From Colius striatus (Eukaryota; Chordata; Aves; Coliiformes; Coliidae), in NCBI RefSeq assembly GCF_028858725.1, contig NC_084768.1, positions 4,695,853 to 4,759,852 on the forward strand: 64,000 bases of DNA, written 5' to 3'. The position numbers were made by a program, and so were the translations under genes. The number at the start of each line of letters is the position of its first letter. Within the stretch, counting starts at the first letter, position 1. The notes beneath the pieces were generated by a model. The model saw only the letters and a program-made list of their open reading frames with translations. It searched no databases and was not told where the DNA came from. Of the stretch, positions 26,401 through 38,508 are shown in pieces.

Positions 26401-29400
26401 AGTCTTCCAATCATTTCATTCCCAGCCTCAAGTCTTATGGCATTTAAGCAGAAGTTAAGAATTTTAAAGACTTTTAAGGCTTCTGAAGCCCATATTGAAT
26501 TTGGAAAACCTACATGGCTCAATACTTCCAAAAAGCAAGGCCAACCTGACTGTATGCCTGAACAAGACTTTAGGAGCATAACAATAATGGCATGCATCCC
26601 AGATCTGACTATGTTTTACATGAAAACAGAAGATTCTTTTCAAGAAGACCTTGTGTCTGTTCCCTCAACAAAATCAGCTTTGCTTCTTAGACTTTTTTTT
26701 CAAGAAGTAGAGAAATGATGCAAAGAAAACATGCCTGTATTCAACAGCACTCTCCCAGCAAAAGTTTCCAGCCTCCATCCCTCTGCCAGAATCTATTTTC
26801 ATTCCTGTGTTTTGAAAGTATCTGGAAACAAAGATAGCCAGAGCACTCTTACGTAATAACGAGGTGGCCTCATGCTATGAAGTCTCTATCTGGTAAAATT
26901 TCAGCTATTTTAGAATATAAGTATTTATAGACTCAGATTACTGGTCTTTATCTGTAGGAAGGCCAGATTTGGGCTTCCACAAACTGACTAGGGAGAATGC
27001 TCTTTCTGTGCTCTACTCCTCCCCTTTTGGCTTTAAGGGGAAGCTGAGTAGATCCTGAATGTACACTCACTCATTACCTTGTCTTTCTCAGTGCATGTGA
27101 AGTCATTGAAATAGCTCAATAGCTTTCTCCCTCAGAAAGAAAAGCCCAAGTAGATGACACAATCTGACAATTAGCTTACTATGACATCAATACATTTGAA
27201 CAGAATAGATACTATTGCAGCTCTGGACTTTGAATGGAATCCTTGATGTCCAACAACGTGTTTGGAAAACTAATGGGAAACAAAAGCAGATATAAACATG
27301 GAAAGAAAATTGAAAGCAAGCAGCCCAAATTTCGGTGGCAGTTACATAAAGCAAGTGTGAGCACACAGAATACATATGAAAGCCTTATTGCATGCTTTAA
27401 CGTGAATTATAAACCATCATTCCAAAAATAACTTTCCCAGAAAAAAACCCCCCATATCCACAGGAGGAACAGAAGACTGTTATATAAAAGGAATCAAGGT
27501 CAAAAAAGAAGCTCCAGGAACAGTGATCTATTCACAAACCCTGAATTACTTCACCTCTTTCATGGAAAAATACAGGGCAAGTGTAAGGCTTTCTTGCTTC
27601 ATGTGGTTACAACTATAAATACATCTTCTGCTGACCTACAGGTATTTACTGATGCCAGACAGACTACAGAGGAATTGTTGCCAGCCTTTTGCTCCTTTTT
27701 TGTTCGATAACAGGTACATATCCATGGCCCTTAGCCACAGCATGGTTCCAAAATGACTTTGGGACTCTTACCAGCGAGGGTAGCTATTTTTATAATCCAC
27801 TTGTCTAGATCTGTGGGATTTTCCCCATTAGATAATCGCTATTTTAAGATTAACTTGTCAGCCACCACGAGCCAGAAAGATGAGATCCAGCTTTGCACTG
27901 TTTGTATCACCATCTTGAGTCAGTAATCGGTAATGCTGTAAAACAACTCATTTTAGGCATCTGAGGCACGTAGGTGACCTTCAGCCAAACCAGCACCGTG
28001 AGCAGAACTGGCCCAAATGGAAAAACCATTTGGTGTGTTTCAGATGCTGCCCACTGCTATTTAGCAGGGAAAACCAAGGAAGCCTATATCAAGATGCAGA
28101 TGTATTTGATGACAATGTTGCCTCTAAACCACTGTATCGACTGTTGAGAGCTTGGTGGTGTACCACTTGACTCCCCTTTGCTTGCAAAGAATGTCCAGAC
28201 AGACAAACGGCCCTGCTGCTTCTGGCCATTACTCGACCTTTGAGCAATGCAGATTGTGAAAGAGTTCGGCTGTATGGGAAACAAATTGTTATTTTTCTTC
28301 CTGCACAGAAAGGAATGGATTCAGCATGTGCCAGACTTGCCTCTTTTTTTCCCCTTCTCTTTGACAACTTGCAGCCCATTGTTTATCAAATGGCACCCTG
28401 AATCTTCTGCGTCATATTTTTCTTTGACTTCAATACTTTCCTTTAACTAACACAGTGTGTATGATGGCAGACCAACAAACACATTTTAAAAATCAGCACT
28501 TCTGTGGAAACAAAGTTTACCATTTCCCACACAGATTAGATGCTGCTTTTCCTAATGAAATAAAACACTTGCACGTAATTCTGCTGCTGTACTCCAGCTG
28601 AACTCAGAGCCTCACGCTGGATCTCCTCAGAGTGACAGCTGATTACAAACATCTTGTAATCACCCCACCTTCTTACCTTCTTTTTTTTTTTCTTTTGAGA
28701 CATGCTGCATTTTTGTTCCAATTTGGCTTCTGATCTCTTTTGTCTCCTCCAACTGGAATGAAACTGTTGCAAAAAAAAATAGCCATGTCACCCTCCCCAG
28801 TGGAGTTTTGAAGCAAGCCAAAGTGGCTGAGGCAGATGACCATCGCTGAGGAGGGAACCTGCCAGCAACTCACTGGACAAGAGAAAGTTTTGGCCAGACC
28901 CCAGTGGGCTTCAGGATGGCAACTCCTACAATTTGTTAATAGCTTGAACAATTTAGAGCAGTCTCAGCACTGCTCCAAATCACTTGGAGGCTGCTTAACC
29001 CTCCCTGCTGTGCTGTTGTTGTGGCTGTTGGAACCCATCTCCCCAGTCTTCTCAGGTGGGGCTGTTTTCATTTGTGCCTTCAAACAGGGGAAGTAAACAA
29101 AGAATTGCACATGTGGTTTGTGAGGGCAGTAGGAGAGCCCTGTAAAGGCCTGCCAAGAACAAGCAGCTGCACAACACCCCGCCAGCACTCCTGCGCTGCT
29201 GCCCTCTGCCTCTTGCACGTTCCCCTCCTCCATCTTCTCATTTGCAAAGAAAAAAACCCACAAAAAGCAGCCCCTAAAATCCCTACCTGTGAACTAGCAG
29301 ACTACCTCACAGGGTTTCAGATGGCTGCAGCACTTCTAGGGTAACATCTTTGCCATAAGGTCACCAAAGGCTTCAAACACTCATGAGCATGATAGGATAA

Positions 29401-32101
29401 AGGCAAGAGACACATAGAGGATGCTAGGGCTGGTTACACTCTTTCAGCAATTTTAAATGGTGCCATCTCCTGAATATTCATGTGTTTGAGGGATTTTTTT
29501 CCTAAAAATATTCTTTTGAATGTACTTAACATTTTCTTTGGAGATCTTTCTCTTCAGGCAGCCAGGTGATTTGTACTGACTGAAGGTCTACAGTGGTTTT
29601 GCTTTGTTGTTTCATTTTTTTTAATGCAAGCTACAGTTGTAAATAAAACCTCAGACGACTAAAATGGCGCAGGATCAATGTATAAAGCTTTTGCAGCCTG
29701 TTTATTAGGACATCTGAGAAAGTCTGGTTCACTTTTTCCTCTGCACAGCAAGTTTCCTCTGCCTCTGTGTACTGCAACAGAGGAGAGAAAAACACTGGGA
29801 AAATGTTGGAAAATATGATAGTAGAACTGCAAACACTGACAGGTGGGCTCAAAGGAGGTAAAATCTCTCCATCACTTTGTTTTTAGTGGACTAGATTTGA
29901 TATCAAAGGGCTGCTTTCCCCTCCCATTTAAGAAGTAACCTATTTATAGAGGCAAGAGGAAAGGATGCAGGGCGGGAGCATCGAAGGATGGTGTTGGTAT
30001 TTCTCTTGAACTCCTCCAAGCTCTGTGGATTCACTCGTCATCTTTGCTCACCCACCTCCCAAACCATCCCAGCCCTGGGGAGTGCGGGGACCCTCCTGCA
30101 AGCAAGGCCAGGCTGGGCCAGCCCTGGGAGCAGCTCAAACACCCTTTCCAGGTGTGATGTTTCTGGGCTGCAGCTGGCCACCGAACTGCTGGCTGCCCAT
30201 TTCAGCCAGGCACAGAGCAGCAGGGAAGTGGTCAACCAGAGAGGACAGCTGAGGTAGCACTGGGAAGGGCATGGATGGCACCTCCCCAGCACCAACTCGC
30301 CTCCAGGGGACTCTGTGGTGGCCAGCAGCTCCCCGCTGGCCCAGCCAGGGCTGCACACACAGCCTGACCACGCTCGCCCACAATGATGCTGGACATGCAA
30401 GGCCATGGGCAAAATGAGTAGGCAGCTTCTTGCTAGGAACATTTGAAAGCAATTTTAGAGAAATGTATCCCATTTGGAAAACTCTGTGTCACCAGGCTGT
30501 TGCATTTCTGGGGAGAAGGTAGGAGGTGGAGGTGCAGCATTACCCAGGCGGGAGGAAAGGGCTTGGCAGTGCTTTCAGTTCTGCAAAATCTGAGCTGCTG
30601 TCAGCATGTGCTGAACAGCAGCTGCCCAAGCATTCAGGTATTTTTTCCCTAGTGATGCTTTTGAAAGGCTACTTCTTTGTTTTGAACCACATGCTATGCC
30701 TCACAGCCTCTCCCAGGTGCTGCATTACCACCTCCCATTACTCCCCTTGGGACAGCAGGACAGGGTGGTGACAAACCAACCCCCAACAGGAGCTCAGCCC
30801 CAAGAGGCAGTGCCCCATGCCCCTTCCCTGCCCAGCCCTGCTGCCTCTGCTCCTGGCACAAACACGCACACTCCCTCCAAAACTCTAACACCTCCCCACA
30901 GTTTCTCTGCATCATGAATAGGATGCAAAACTGCCAGCAAGAGAAGAGCAAAACATGTCCCTTTGGACCCCCTGTCCCAGTCCTTCTTCTCTGGCAGTTG
31001 AAAGCTGAGCCCATCCCTACCCTGTGATGGCAAAGGCTGCGGCAAGAGCTCATCTTGGGGTGCTGGGAGCATCGTGAGTACATCCATGCCCAGCTGCGTG
31101 GCCAAGCTTACCAGCTGGAGTGTGGAGGAACAAGGACTGTTTGGTGGTTTTAAAAGGGGAAATTATTTTTCTGCCAGACCATCCCAGGCTTCCAACACTC
31201 CCCACACCATCCGACCGTGGGTTACATCTAAAACACGCCGTCTCTTTCTGCCCAGGGAGAGGATACAGATAACAAGCTGTTACAGCCTTCTCATAATGCT
31301 GTGGTTTTCTGTTTAGTAAAATCTACAGCAAGACCACAAAGAAGATGCAGATGGATTTCAACGAAGCAGCAAGCAGAGGCAGGCTGGATGCCTGCATGCC
31401 ATCACCTCCCTTGCCAGTGCCCTGGCCTGGGCAGCACCTTGGCCTCGGGGAGGTGGGCAGGCAGGGTGACTCAGGGAAGACATCTGCCCAGTTTCCAGTA
31501 GCCCTTCGACCAAACCCAACACTTGGAAGTGTTGGTGGAGCCATGAGCTCCACCAAGTTGTGGGCAGTGGAACTAATGAGACCTCATTTCCTATGGATTT
31601 GTGTCTTGCGGTTGGACTTCCTGGTGTCTGAACACAAGTGCCAAGGAGGCACTTTCTGTGGTCAGGGTGTTCACGGCCTCTCCCTCTGCCTCCCCACCAT
31701 GGATTCTTCTTCCAGCCTCTAACCAGAGCTGTGCTTAGGCCGCTGGCTCTCCCAGCACATCCCTCCTCCCCACGGCTGCTCTCTTTCCTTGGCTCTGCCT
31801 CTAGCTTGATCTCTTGGAAACAAACACTTTCATGGTTGGCTGAAATTGATTCAATGGACTCAGAAATAGAGGGTAAACTAGCAGGCAAGAGTGGCTAAAA
31901 AAATGCATTTTATATGAAAACCAGCATAACATGGTTACAAAAACACTGAACTATAAAGCAGGAGCAGCCCACAGTCTTGAGTCTAGCAGCCACAAATACA
32001 AACTTTCTCAAGGCCAAGAGGCACTGGGCACCTCCCAGTGCTGAGGACGGGGAGAAAGAGAAGGAAGAAGCCATGACTGGGGCTCTAAGTCACATTGGGC
32101 C
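23423..32101. other. Intergenic, no gene recognised
   Basis: This is unique sequence with isolated GC-richer patches (about 24.5-25.1 kb and 30.0-31.8 kb) that create longer chance open frames on both strands. None has a splice-bounded, family-like product. A CTATTTATAG motif (perfect MEF2-type core) near 29939-29948 lies about 35 bases after 'atatcaaaggg' (TCF/LEF-like) near 29900. This is recorded only as motifs. Confidence 0.55.
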
Positions 32102-32277
32102 CCTTTCCTTTCCTTTCCTTTCCTTTCCTTTCCTTTCCTTTCCTTTCCTTTCCTTTCCTTTCCTTTCCTTTCCTTTCCTTTCCTTTCCTTTCCTTTCCTT
32201 TCCTTTCCTTTCCTTTCCTTTCCTTTCCTTTCCTTTCCTTTCCTTTCCTTTCCTTTCCTTTCCTTTCCTTTCCTTTC
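32102..32277 (+). repeat. (TTTCC)n pentanucleotide microsatellite, about 35 copies
   Basis: An uninterrupted run of the pentamer TTTCC (read CTTTC or GGAAA in other phases) fills 176 bases between unique 'cattgggcc' and 'gcccagcag'. It is pure polypyrimidine on the plus strand and polypurine on the minus strand. It generates artefactual FPFLS or KGKER repeat peptides in several frames. Such purity suggests recent expansion and length polymorphism. The true length may differ from the assembly. Confidence 0.99.
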
Positions 32278-32580
32278 GCCCAGCAGTGCAGCCCCTGCTC
32301 TCCCAGCTTCCTCCTGTGGGCAGGAGGATCACTGAGCATCCAGATCACCGAGCATCCAAATCACAGTCCACCCAGCATGGCAAGAGGGGCACACAGAAAA
32401 CAGCCCGTACACTGCTCTGTTTGGTACACACAGCTGGGCAGGCTCAGGTGGCACTTCACATGTCAAAAGCGGATCTATTTTGCATATGTATTTACCCTCA
32501 GTGAGACTAATTGTGTAGCACTGGTAGGAAACACCTTTGACCTTTGCTGACCTGCACGTGGCTGAGTGCCACAGTCAGCT

Positions 32581-33730
32581 GTCATAGAACCATGGAATGG
32601 TAGGGCTGGAAGGGACCTTTAGAGATCATCTGGTCCAATTCCCCTGCTAAAGCAGGTCCCACCTAGATCAGGTCACACAGGAACACATCCAGGCTGGTTT
32701 TGAAAACCTCCAAGGAAGGAGAATCCACACCCTCCCTGGGCAGCCTGTGCCAGGGCTCCCTCACCTGAACAGTGAAAGAGTTTTTTCTTATGTTTAAATG
32801 GCACTTTGTGTTCCAGCTTCATCCCATCAGCCCTTGTCCTGTTGCTAGATACAACAGAAAAAAGTGATGCCCCAACTTCCTGACATGCACCCTTTAGATA
32901 TTTGTAAATGTTAATAAGATCCCCCCTCAGTCTCCTCTTCTCCAGACTAAACAGCCCCAGCTCCCACAGCCTTTTCTCATATGAAAGATGCTCCAGTCCC
33001 CTGATCATCTTGGTGGCCCTGTGCTGGACTCTCTCCAGAAGTTCTCTGTCCCTTCTGAATTGATGAGTCCAGAACTGGACACAGGACTCCAGATGAGGCC
33101 TCACCAGGGCAGAGTAGAGAGGGAGAAGAACCTCCCTTGACCTGCTGCCCACACTCTTCTTGATGCACTCCAGGATGCCATTGGCCGCCTTGGCCACGAG
33201 GGCACATTGCTGGCTCATAGTTTATTTTCAACCAGCACTCCCAGGTCTCTCTCTGCAGAGCTGCTCTCCAGCAGCTCACCCCCAGCCTGTCCTGGTGCAT
33301 GGGGTTGTTCCTTCCCAGGTGCAGGACTCTGCCCTTGTCCTTGTTGAATCTCATGACTGAATGGCAGCACAGTCTTCTGGTGAATCAACCAGTTTGGTGT
33401 CATCAGGGAACATGCTGAGGGTTCACTCTGTCCCCTCATCCAGGCTGTTGATGAAGATGTTGAACAAGACTGGCCCCAGAACTGATCCCTGTGGAACTCC
33501 ACTGGCCACAGGCCTCCAACTTGATTCTATGCCATTGATCACCACCTTCTGGGCTCTGTCATTCAGCCGGCTCTCCATCCACCTCACCATCCACTCATCC
33601 AAGCCACGCTATCTGAGCTTTCTTTCTGATGAGGATGTTATGGGAGATAGTGTTAAAAGCCTCTAGCAAGCCAGCTATGCCCTCGTAGAAGGCCATCAGG
33701 CTGGTCAAACAGGATTTTTTTCTTGCTGCG
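32581..33730 (-). mobile_element. CR1 LINE, longest young copy, 5'-truncated
   Basis: The inverted copy begins at 'catagaaccatggaatggtagggctggaaggg'-like sequence and runs about 1.15 kb. The minus strand retains a long open stretch (32673-33218) with the ORF2 C-terminal blocks [35 protein letters not shown] and [20 protein letters not shown]. Reverse transcriptase remnants such as SWLND and GTPQ-type blocks lie further right in other frames. It stops near 33730 inside the reverse transcriptase region, so it is truncated and not autonomous. It is the best internal reference for the other copies in the window. Confidence 0.93.
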
Positions 33731-34084
33731 ACAAAACCCACTTCACATCTATCTTTTATGAGAGCAGTAAGAGCAAATGTTTCTCCATGAAGACAAAACA
33801 AATGGAACAAACCAAAGGCAAAAATGAGAGGCTGCCTACCCAGCTTGATTTACCACGTTGGCGATGATGTATTCCCTAAAGCTATTTCTTTTTCAAAAGC
33901 CTGAAAACGAAGGCAAGAAAATTCTAGAAGAGTTTGGTGTTGCAGGGCCAGGCCACTACACCATCAATGTGTCCATTAGAGGAAACCGACCCTCCCTGCC
34001 TCGCTTGGTGGCTGCAAGAGGGATGAAGGGCGATGAAGATGCAGCACTGGGCACAAGGACAGCCACCAGCCTGCTGGGCTGAGG

Positions 34085-34230
34085 GAGGGGGACCTGGTCA
34101 CCCTGGAGAAGCGGAGGGCTCTAGGGGGCCCAAGAGCAGCCTCCAGTATCTCCAGGGTGGTTATCCAGAAGGTAGAGCCAAGCTGCCCACTGTGGTACAC
34201 ATGGGAGAGACTGGGAGTAAGCAGGAGCAG
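34085..34230 (+). mobile_element. Short fragment of a diverged CR1-like element
   Basis: The plus strand reads 'ctggagaagcggagggctct', then 'cagcctccagtatctccagg', then a 'gtggtacacatgggagagac'-like block. The order and spacing resemble the 'gagaag...agggctc...cagtatct' region of CR1 ORF2. It is only about 150 bases and diverged, so the call is tentative. Confidence 0.45.
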
Positions 34231-35268
34231 CAGAGGTTCAGATTTGGTTATGAATTCCAGCCTGAATTATCCAGTGATCTGGTATTTTCCCCGTGCCTTG
34301 GCTTCCCACATGTAAAACGCAAAGGCACATGCAAGACAGCGTTTCCCACTGATGGTAGCTTCATGAGAACATATGCACTAAGACTGCACCAGAGACCACA
34401 GAGGCTTAAAAATAAACACCTTTTAAGACAATGAAGAATAAATACCCATCACATGAACAAGTGCAGAATTAGTGTTGTCTGTGGGACAGGAATTCTCTCT
34501 GCTGTCCCGCTGGTTGGCGGCGGAGCTGAGCGGGTGTGATCCGACAGCGCTTCCCCGGCTGCGGGAGGCTGCGGGACAGACCCATGCAGCCGCAGCCCGC
34601 AGCTACAGCTCAGCCCGTGCGCCCCACATCACCTCCCTTTGCACATTAATCTGCTGCTCAAAACGTTGCCCTTCCTCAAACTAATGTGAAAATGAGAGCA
34701 GAAGAAACTTAGCCTCAAACTACTGTTTAAATAGCACTGAGTTACTGAAAAGCAAAGAAAAAAAGCAGCAAGCTGAAGATGTTATCATCTGGAGCAGAAG
34801 AGATGACACTGACATGCAGCAAGAGGCTTGCTTCCAGATATGCTGTGGGGAAAGATGGCTCCCATTCACATCGACAGCAAAATGTCATGCAGCATCTGGA
34901 TCAGGAATCCCTCTGCACTGGAAATCAGCTCTTGGATGGGGGCTGGCCACTCTTTTGTATTGACTCGTCTGTGCCACGGTGACACTGCTGCTAACACGTA
35001 GTTTGTTTTGTCCATTTAGGAGACATCTAGTTATCTCAATCATTTAACAATGTGTAAAATTACAAACACATTCAACTACAATATGTCCCTCTTGCGTAAA
35101 CCTCTTCTCTTGGCCACATACATAATGAAAACCCTGTTGAGTCAGTAATAAAATCCAGAGAGCTTTCAAGTCTCAGAACTGAATGTTCAAATTTTGTAGC
35201 TCACTTCCTTTTCTAACCAGACAGCAGGGCTGCCAAGAGAATTTCTGGGCGTTCAGCCCCTTTTGATA

Positions 35269-35298
35269 TACATACACACACACAAATATATATATATA
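35269..35298. repeat. (CA)n(TA)n compound microsatellite
   Basis: A short run of CA dinucleotides passes directly into TA dinucleotides ('cacacacacaaatatatata'). Confidence 0.9.
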
Positions 35299-38200
35299 GC
35301 ACTCTACTGGGGCTGGCAGAGAGCAGGCACTGATTGTTTTTAACGCAGGTATGAACAAATGCACTTACAAAAGAAATCAGAATACTACTTGTTTTCATCT
35401 GACAGAACAGACAGCTCAGACCCGGACAGGGAAAACGATCAGCTCCAGCTCTGTCAATAAACAAATATTTGCGTTTCACTCCAGCAGAGGAAAAATGCAG
35501 CCCTGATTTTAGGAACCAACCTCAAAAATTTGTGTGTGGAAAGGCCACGGTTCTTTATGCAAACAGACCAGTTGCACATGCAAATGCCTGGCTTGCGTGA
35601 ATAACGGCACTATACGTACGTACGGGTCAGGCATGGGATGCAGCATGCCACATTTTTGAAGGCTAAGCCTCACTCCTGAGAAGAGCAGAGCACCCTCACC
35701 TTGCACTGGAGCCAAACAGTAATGAGTGAACTGGGCCAATCCCAGCCAGGAGGACTTTGATAGCTAAATAGAAGAGCCTTAAGATTATATTACACAGAAC
35801 CCCTTGTGATTCCTGCCTGAAAGACTAAATGGCTCTGAAATGCTTTGCACTATTTATAACAACCACCGCCACAATTACATTTATTTCTCTGTACTGTCTG
35901 CTTTTGTATTTATACTGTAAGCAGCGTATTAAAAAGGGGACCAAATAGATTTCACATATGTCAGTGCAATACAAGAGCAGGCAGCAGCCACGTGAAGGGA
36001 AGGACAAATATTGAATGAGTTTCACATGGCATGGAAATACAAGGCGAAGTTCAAGTCTGAGAGTTTTCCCACACTTGGGCTAAGCACATTACCAACAGCT
36101 GCTCAGATCCTCACTGCCATCCTGCAGGAGCAGGACGGGGTAGGGCAGAAGACAGCCTCCCCTCACTGCTCTCAGGTACTTATACCAGGGTGGGAATGAA
36201 AAACAACTGAACCTGAGATAAACTGGCACATAAACATTGGCTGAGGAATCGGACCCTGTGGCTCTTCACTTGACAGGCAGAGCGAGGTCATCCCAACCTG
36301 CCCCGCACACCGAGCTGGGACAGCTCTGCACCACTCATGAGGAGATTTTTCCACTGTCAGTGGGCAATGAGTCAGAATGGGAGAGGGAAGCTGTTTACTG
36401 AAAAGCTCTTGGAACTAAGGGAGGGAAAGGGAAACACATAGGAGAGGCTAAGGATGGGTTCTAAAAACAAGATAAGACAAACAAAACATGGACAAACCGT
36501 GGGGATGAGGATGGAGGTGGAGGCAGAAATACCAAAGTGATGGCAGATGGGGAGACATGTGCTAGGAGAGCCCGGACAGAAAGCTGAATACAAGTAAGGT
36601 GTAGCAGAAGGAACAGCAGAAGGGTGCAAATGGGAATGAGAGAGACGAAATATAGGGGGACAAAAGGCAGCAGGCTCCCAAGTTGTATGCTGCTGAGGCT
36701 CATGTGGCCTTTTTTAAAGGGAATGCATAGCCAAGATGACCCTAATGTTAACAGCAGAGCAATGATCATATCAGCCAGCTCGTGCTGGCAGAGGGCACAA
36801 AATAAAGATGCCTGAGTAGGGAGAATCATGGAAGTGACTAAAATTAATGTGATCAAAGCAAAGAACCGCTGCTCCCCACCAAAATGACATTCCTCACTCT
36901 CCGAGGAGTCAACTTGTGCACCGTGGCTGCTCTGCGTGTGCTTTTGCCATTCGTGAGCACCCACGGTACTCTCACTCACACTTCAGGTATCTCAACGCCT
37001 CCTAGTCGTTAGCACACCCTCCCAACATCCCCGTGTGTCAGGAAAGAATGTTTATCTCCTCTCTACAGAGGGGCACTGAAGCACAGGGAGACAAACAATT
37101 TGTCCAGGACCACACCGGCAGGCTGTGGAAACCCAGAGCCTGAACGCAGCTCTTCCAAGTCCCAGGACACAACTGCAGCTGCTAATGAGAACCAAGAATA
37201 TTCCAAAAATGCAAATGAACCATCTTGAAAGTTTTACAAGTGAAACTCCCGCTGCAGGCATGAATGGAGGAAGTGCTGACTCCAAGAGGCAAATTCTTTA
37301 CCACCCCATCTCCCGAGTCCCAGAAATCCTGTTGATCTGGGCTAATAAATTTCCCCAAGCGCTAGACGTTCTCTTGGCCCTCATCCCAAGCTCACATAAG
37401 AAGCTATTTCATAGGAAAGGTTCTTATTTACAGTTACTCAACTCCCATAATATTTTATCTGAGGTGGCATTTTTAACACTCCCCTCCCCAATACTGGATG
37501 AACTGTCTCTTTCTTTGCTTTATAGGTTTGTAACTAATCTAGTTAAAATCCCATAAATATTGGGATGTTTCTGTGCTCCCCATTCAGGCAGGAGGCTGGC
37601 TGAGGAAAAAGTCCATTAGCATTAAAATGATGGTGACATCCAGACTGAAGCTGACCATTCATTTTTTAAGACTACTGTCCTCGTGCCAGCTGCCCTTCAG
37701 AGGCTGACTGTGCACCAACTGTGCAGCCTCCTGAACGTGCTACACACAGGCAACGGTGTCCTGCCAGAAAGTCCAGAGAGAGAGGCATGAGCTCTTGCCA
37801 GGTTGCACTGAGGGTTAAAGTGCTGGTTTGCCACTCCTGGGAGATCTGGGCAGGAGTCTTTGTTTTACTGCAGGCCTGTGTGCCACTCAAATGGCACAAG
37901 GAGGCCATAAATGCAGGGGAGGGGGCTGCAGGGAGAAGCCATGGCTGAGCAGGGTGCCTCAGGCCAGTGGAGCCAATGAACCTCAGTTAGAGGCTGAGGT
38001 GGCCACTTTGCTCAAGTCTGTGCTCATGGCTTACATGTGGTAAAGAGGTGCGAGTGAGGCAGAAGGAAACGTGGCCTGTGATTCCGTGTGCAGAGAAAGA
38101 GCTGTGTTCTTCTGATGCTTACCCTGATGGGCAGCAGCCCCTTCTGCTGTTGTGGCAACACCAAGAGCCCCTTCTCTTAGCACTCTCCTTCCATGATGCT

Positions 38201-38490
38201 TCCAAGCCCAAGTGGGAGGTCTACACCTAGTGCTCGTCAGACAAGGCGGCTGCAGGAAGGGCTCAAAGACAAACGCTGCTGGTGCCCCCATGCTGGAAAA
38301 CCCCAGTGAGGAGAGATGCTGAGTTATTTTACCAGAATGACACCATCCTGCACTGAGCATGTCCCCATCCCCTTGTCACTGGGATGGCAAGTCTGGGAAA
38401 GATGTCCTCTGCAGGTGAAGCTGGTGGGAAAGATAAACAACCTCAACAGGATTTCTGGCCTTATTCACACACTGAGGTACTTGTTTTATA

Positions 38491-38508
38491 CACACATATA
38501 TATATATG
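38491..38508. repeat. Short (CA)n(TA)n microsatellite
   Basis: 'cacacatatatatatat' is a small compound dinucleotide repeat similar in design to the one at 35.3 kb. Confidence 0.85.

Noticed and set aside
29900-29950. TCF/LEF-like and MEF2-like motifs close together as an enhancer
   Set aside because: Two short motifs in AT-rich DNA are expected by chance. There is no independent support.
32085-32550. Open frames with FPFLS or KGKER repeats
   Set aside because: They are simple translation of the (TTTCC)n microsatellite, whose 5-base unit is free of stops in all frames.
36461-36979. 172-codon hydrophobic minus-strand frame resembling a membrane protein
   Set aside because: The plus strand is purine-rich here, which forces Leu, Phe, Ser and Pro codons on the other strand. 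There are no splice sites and no family match.
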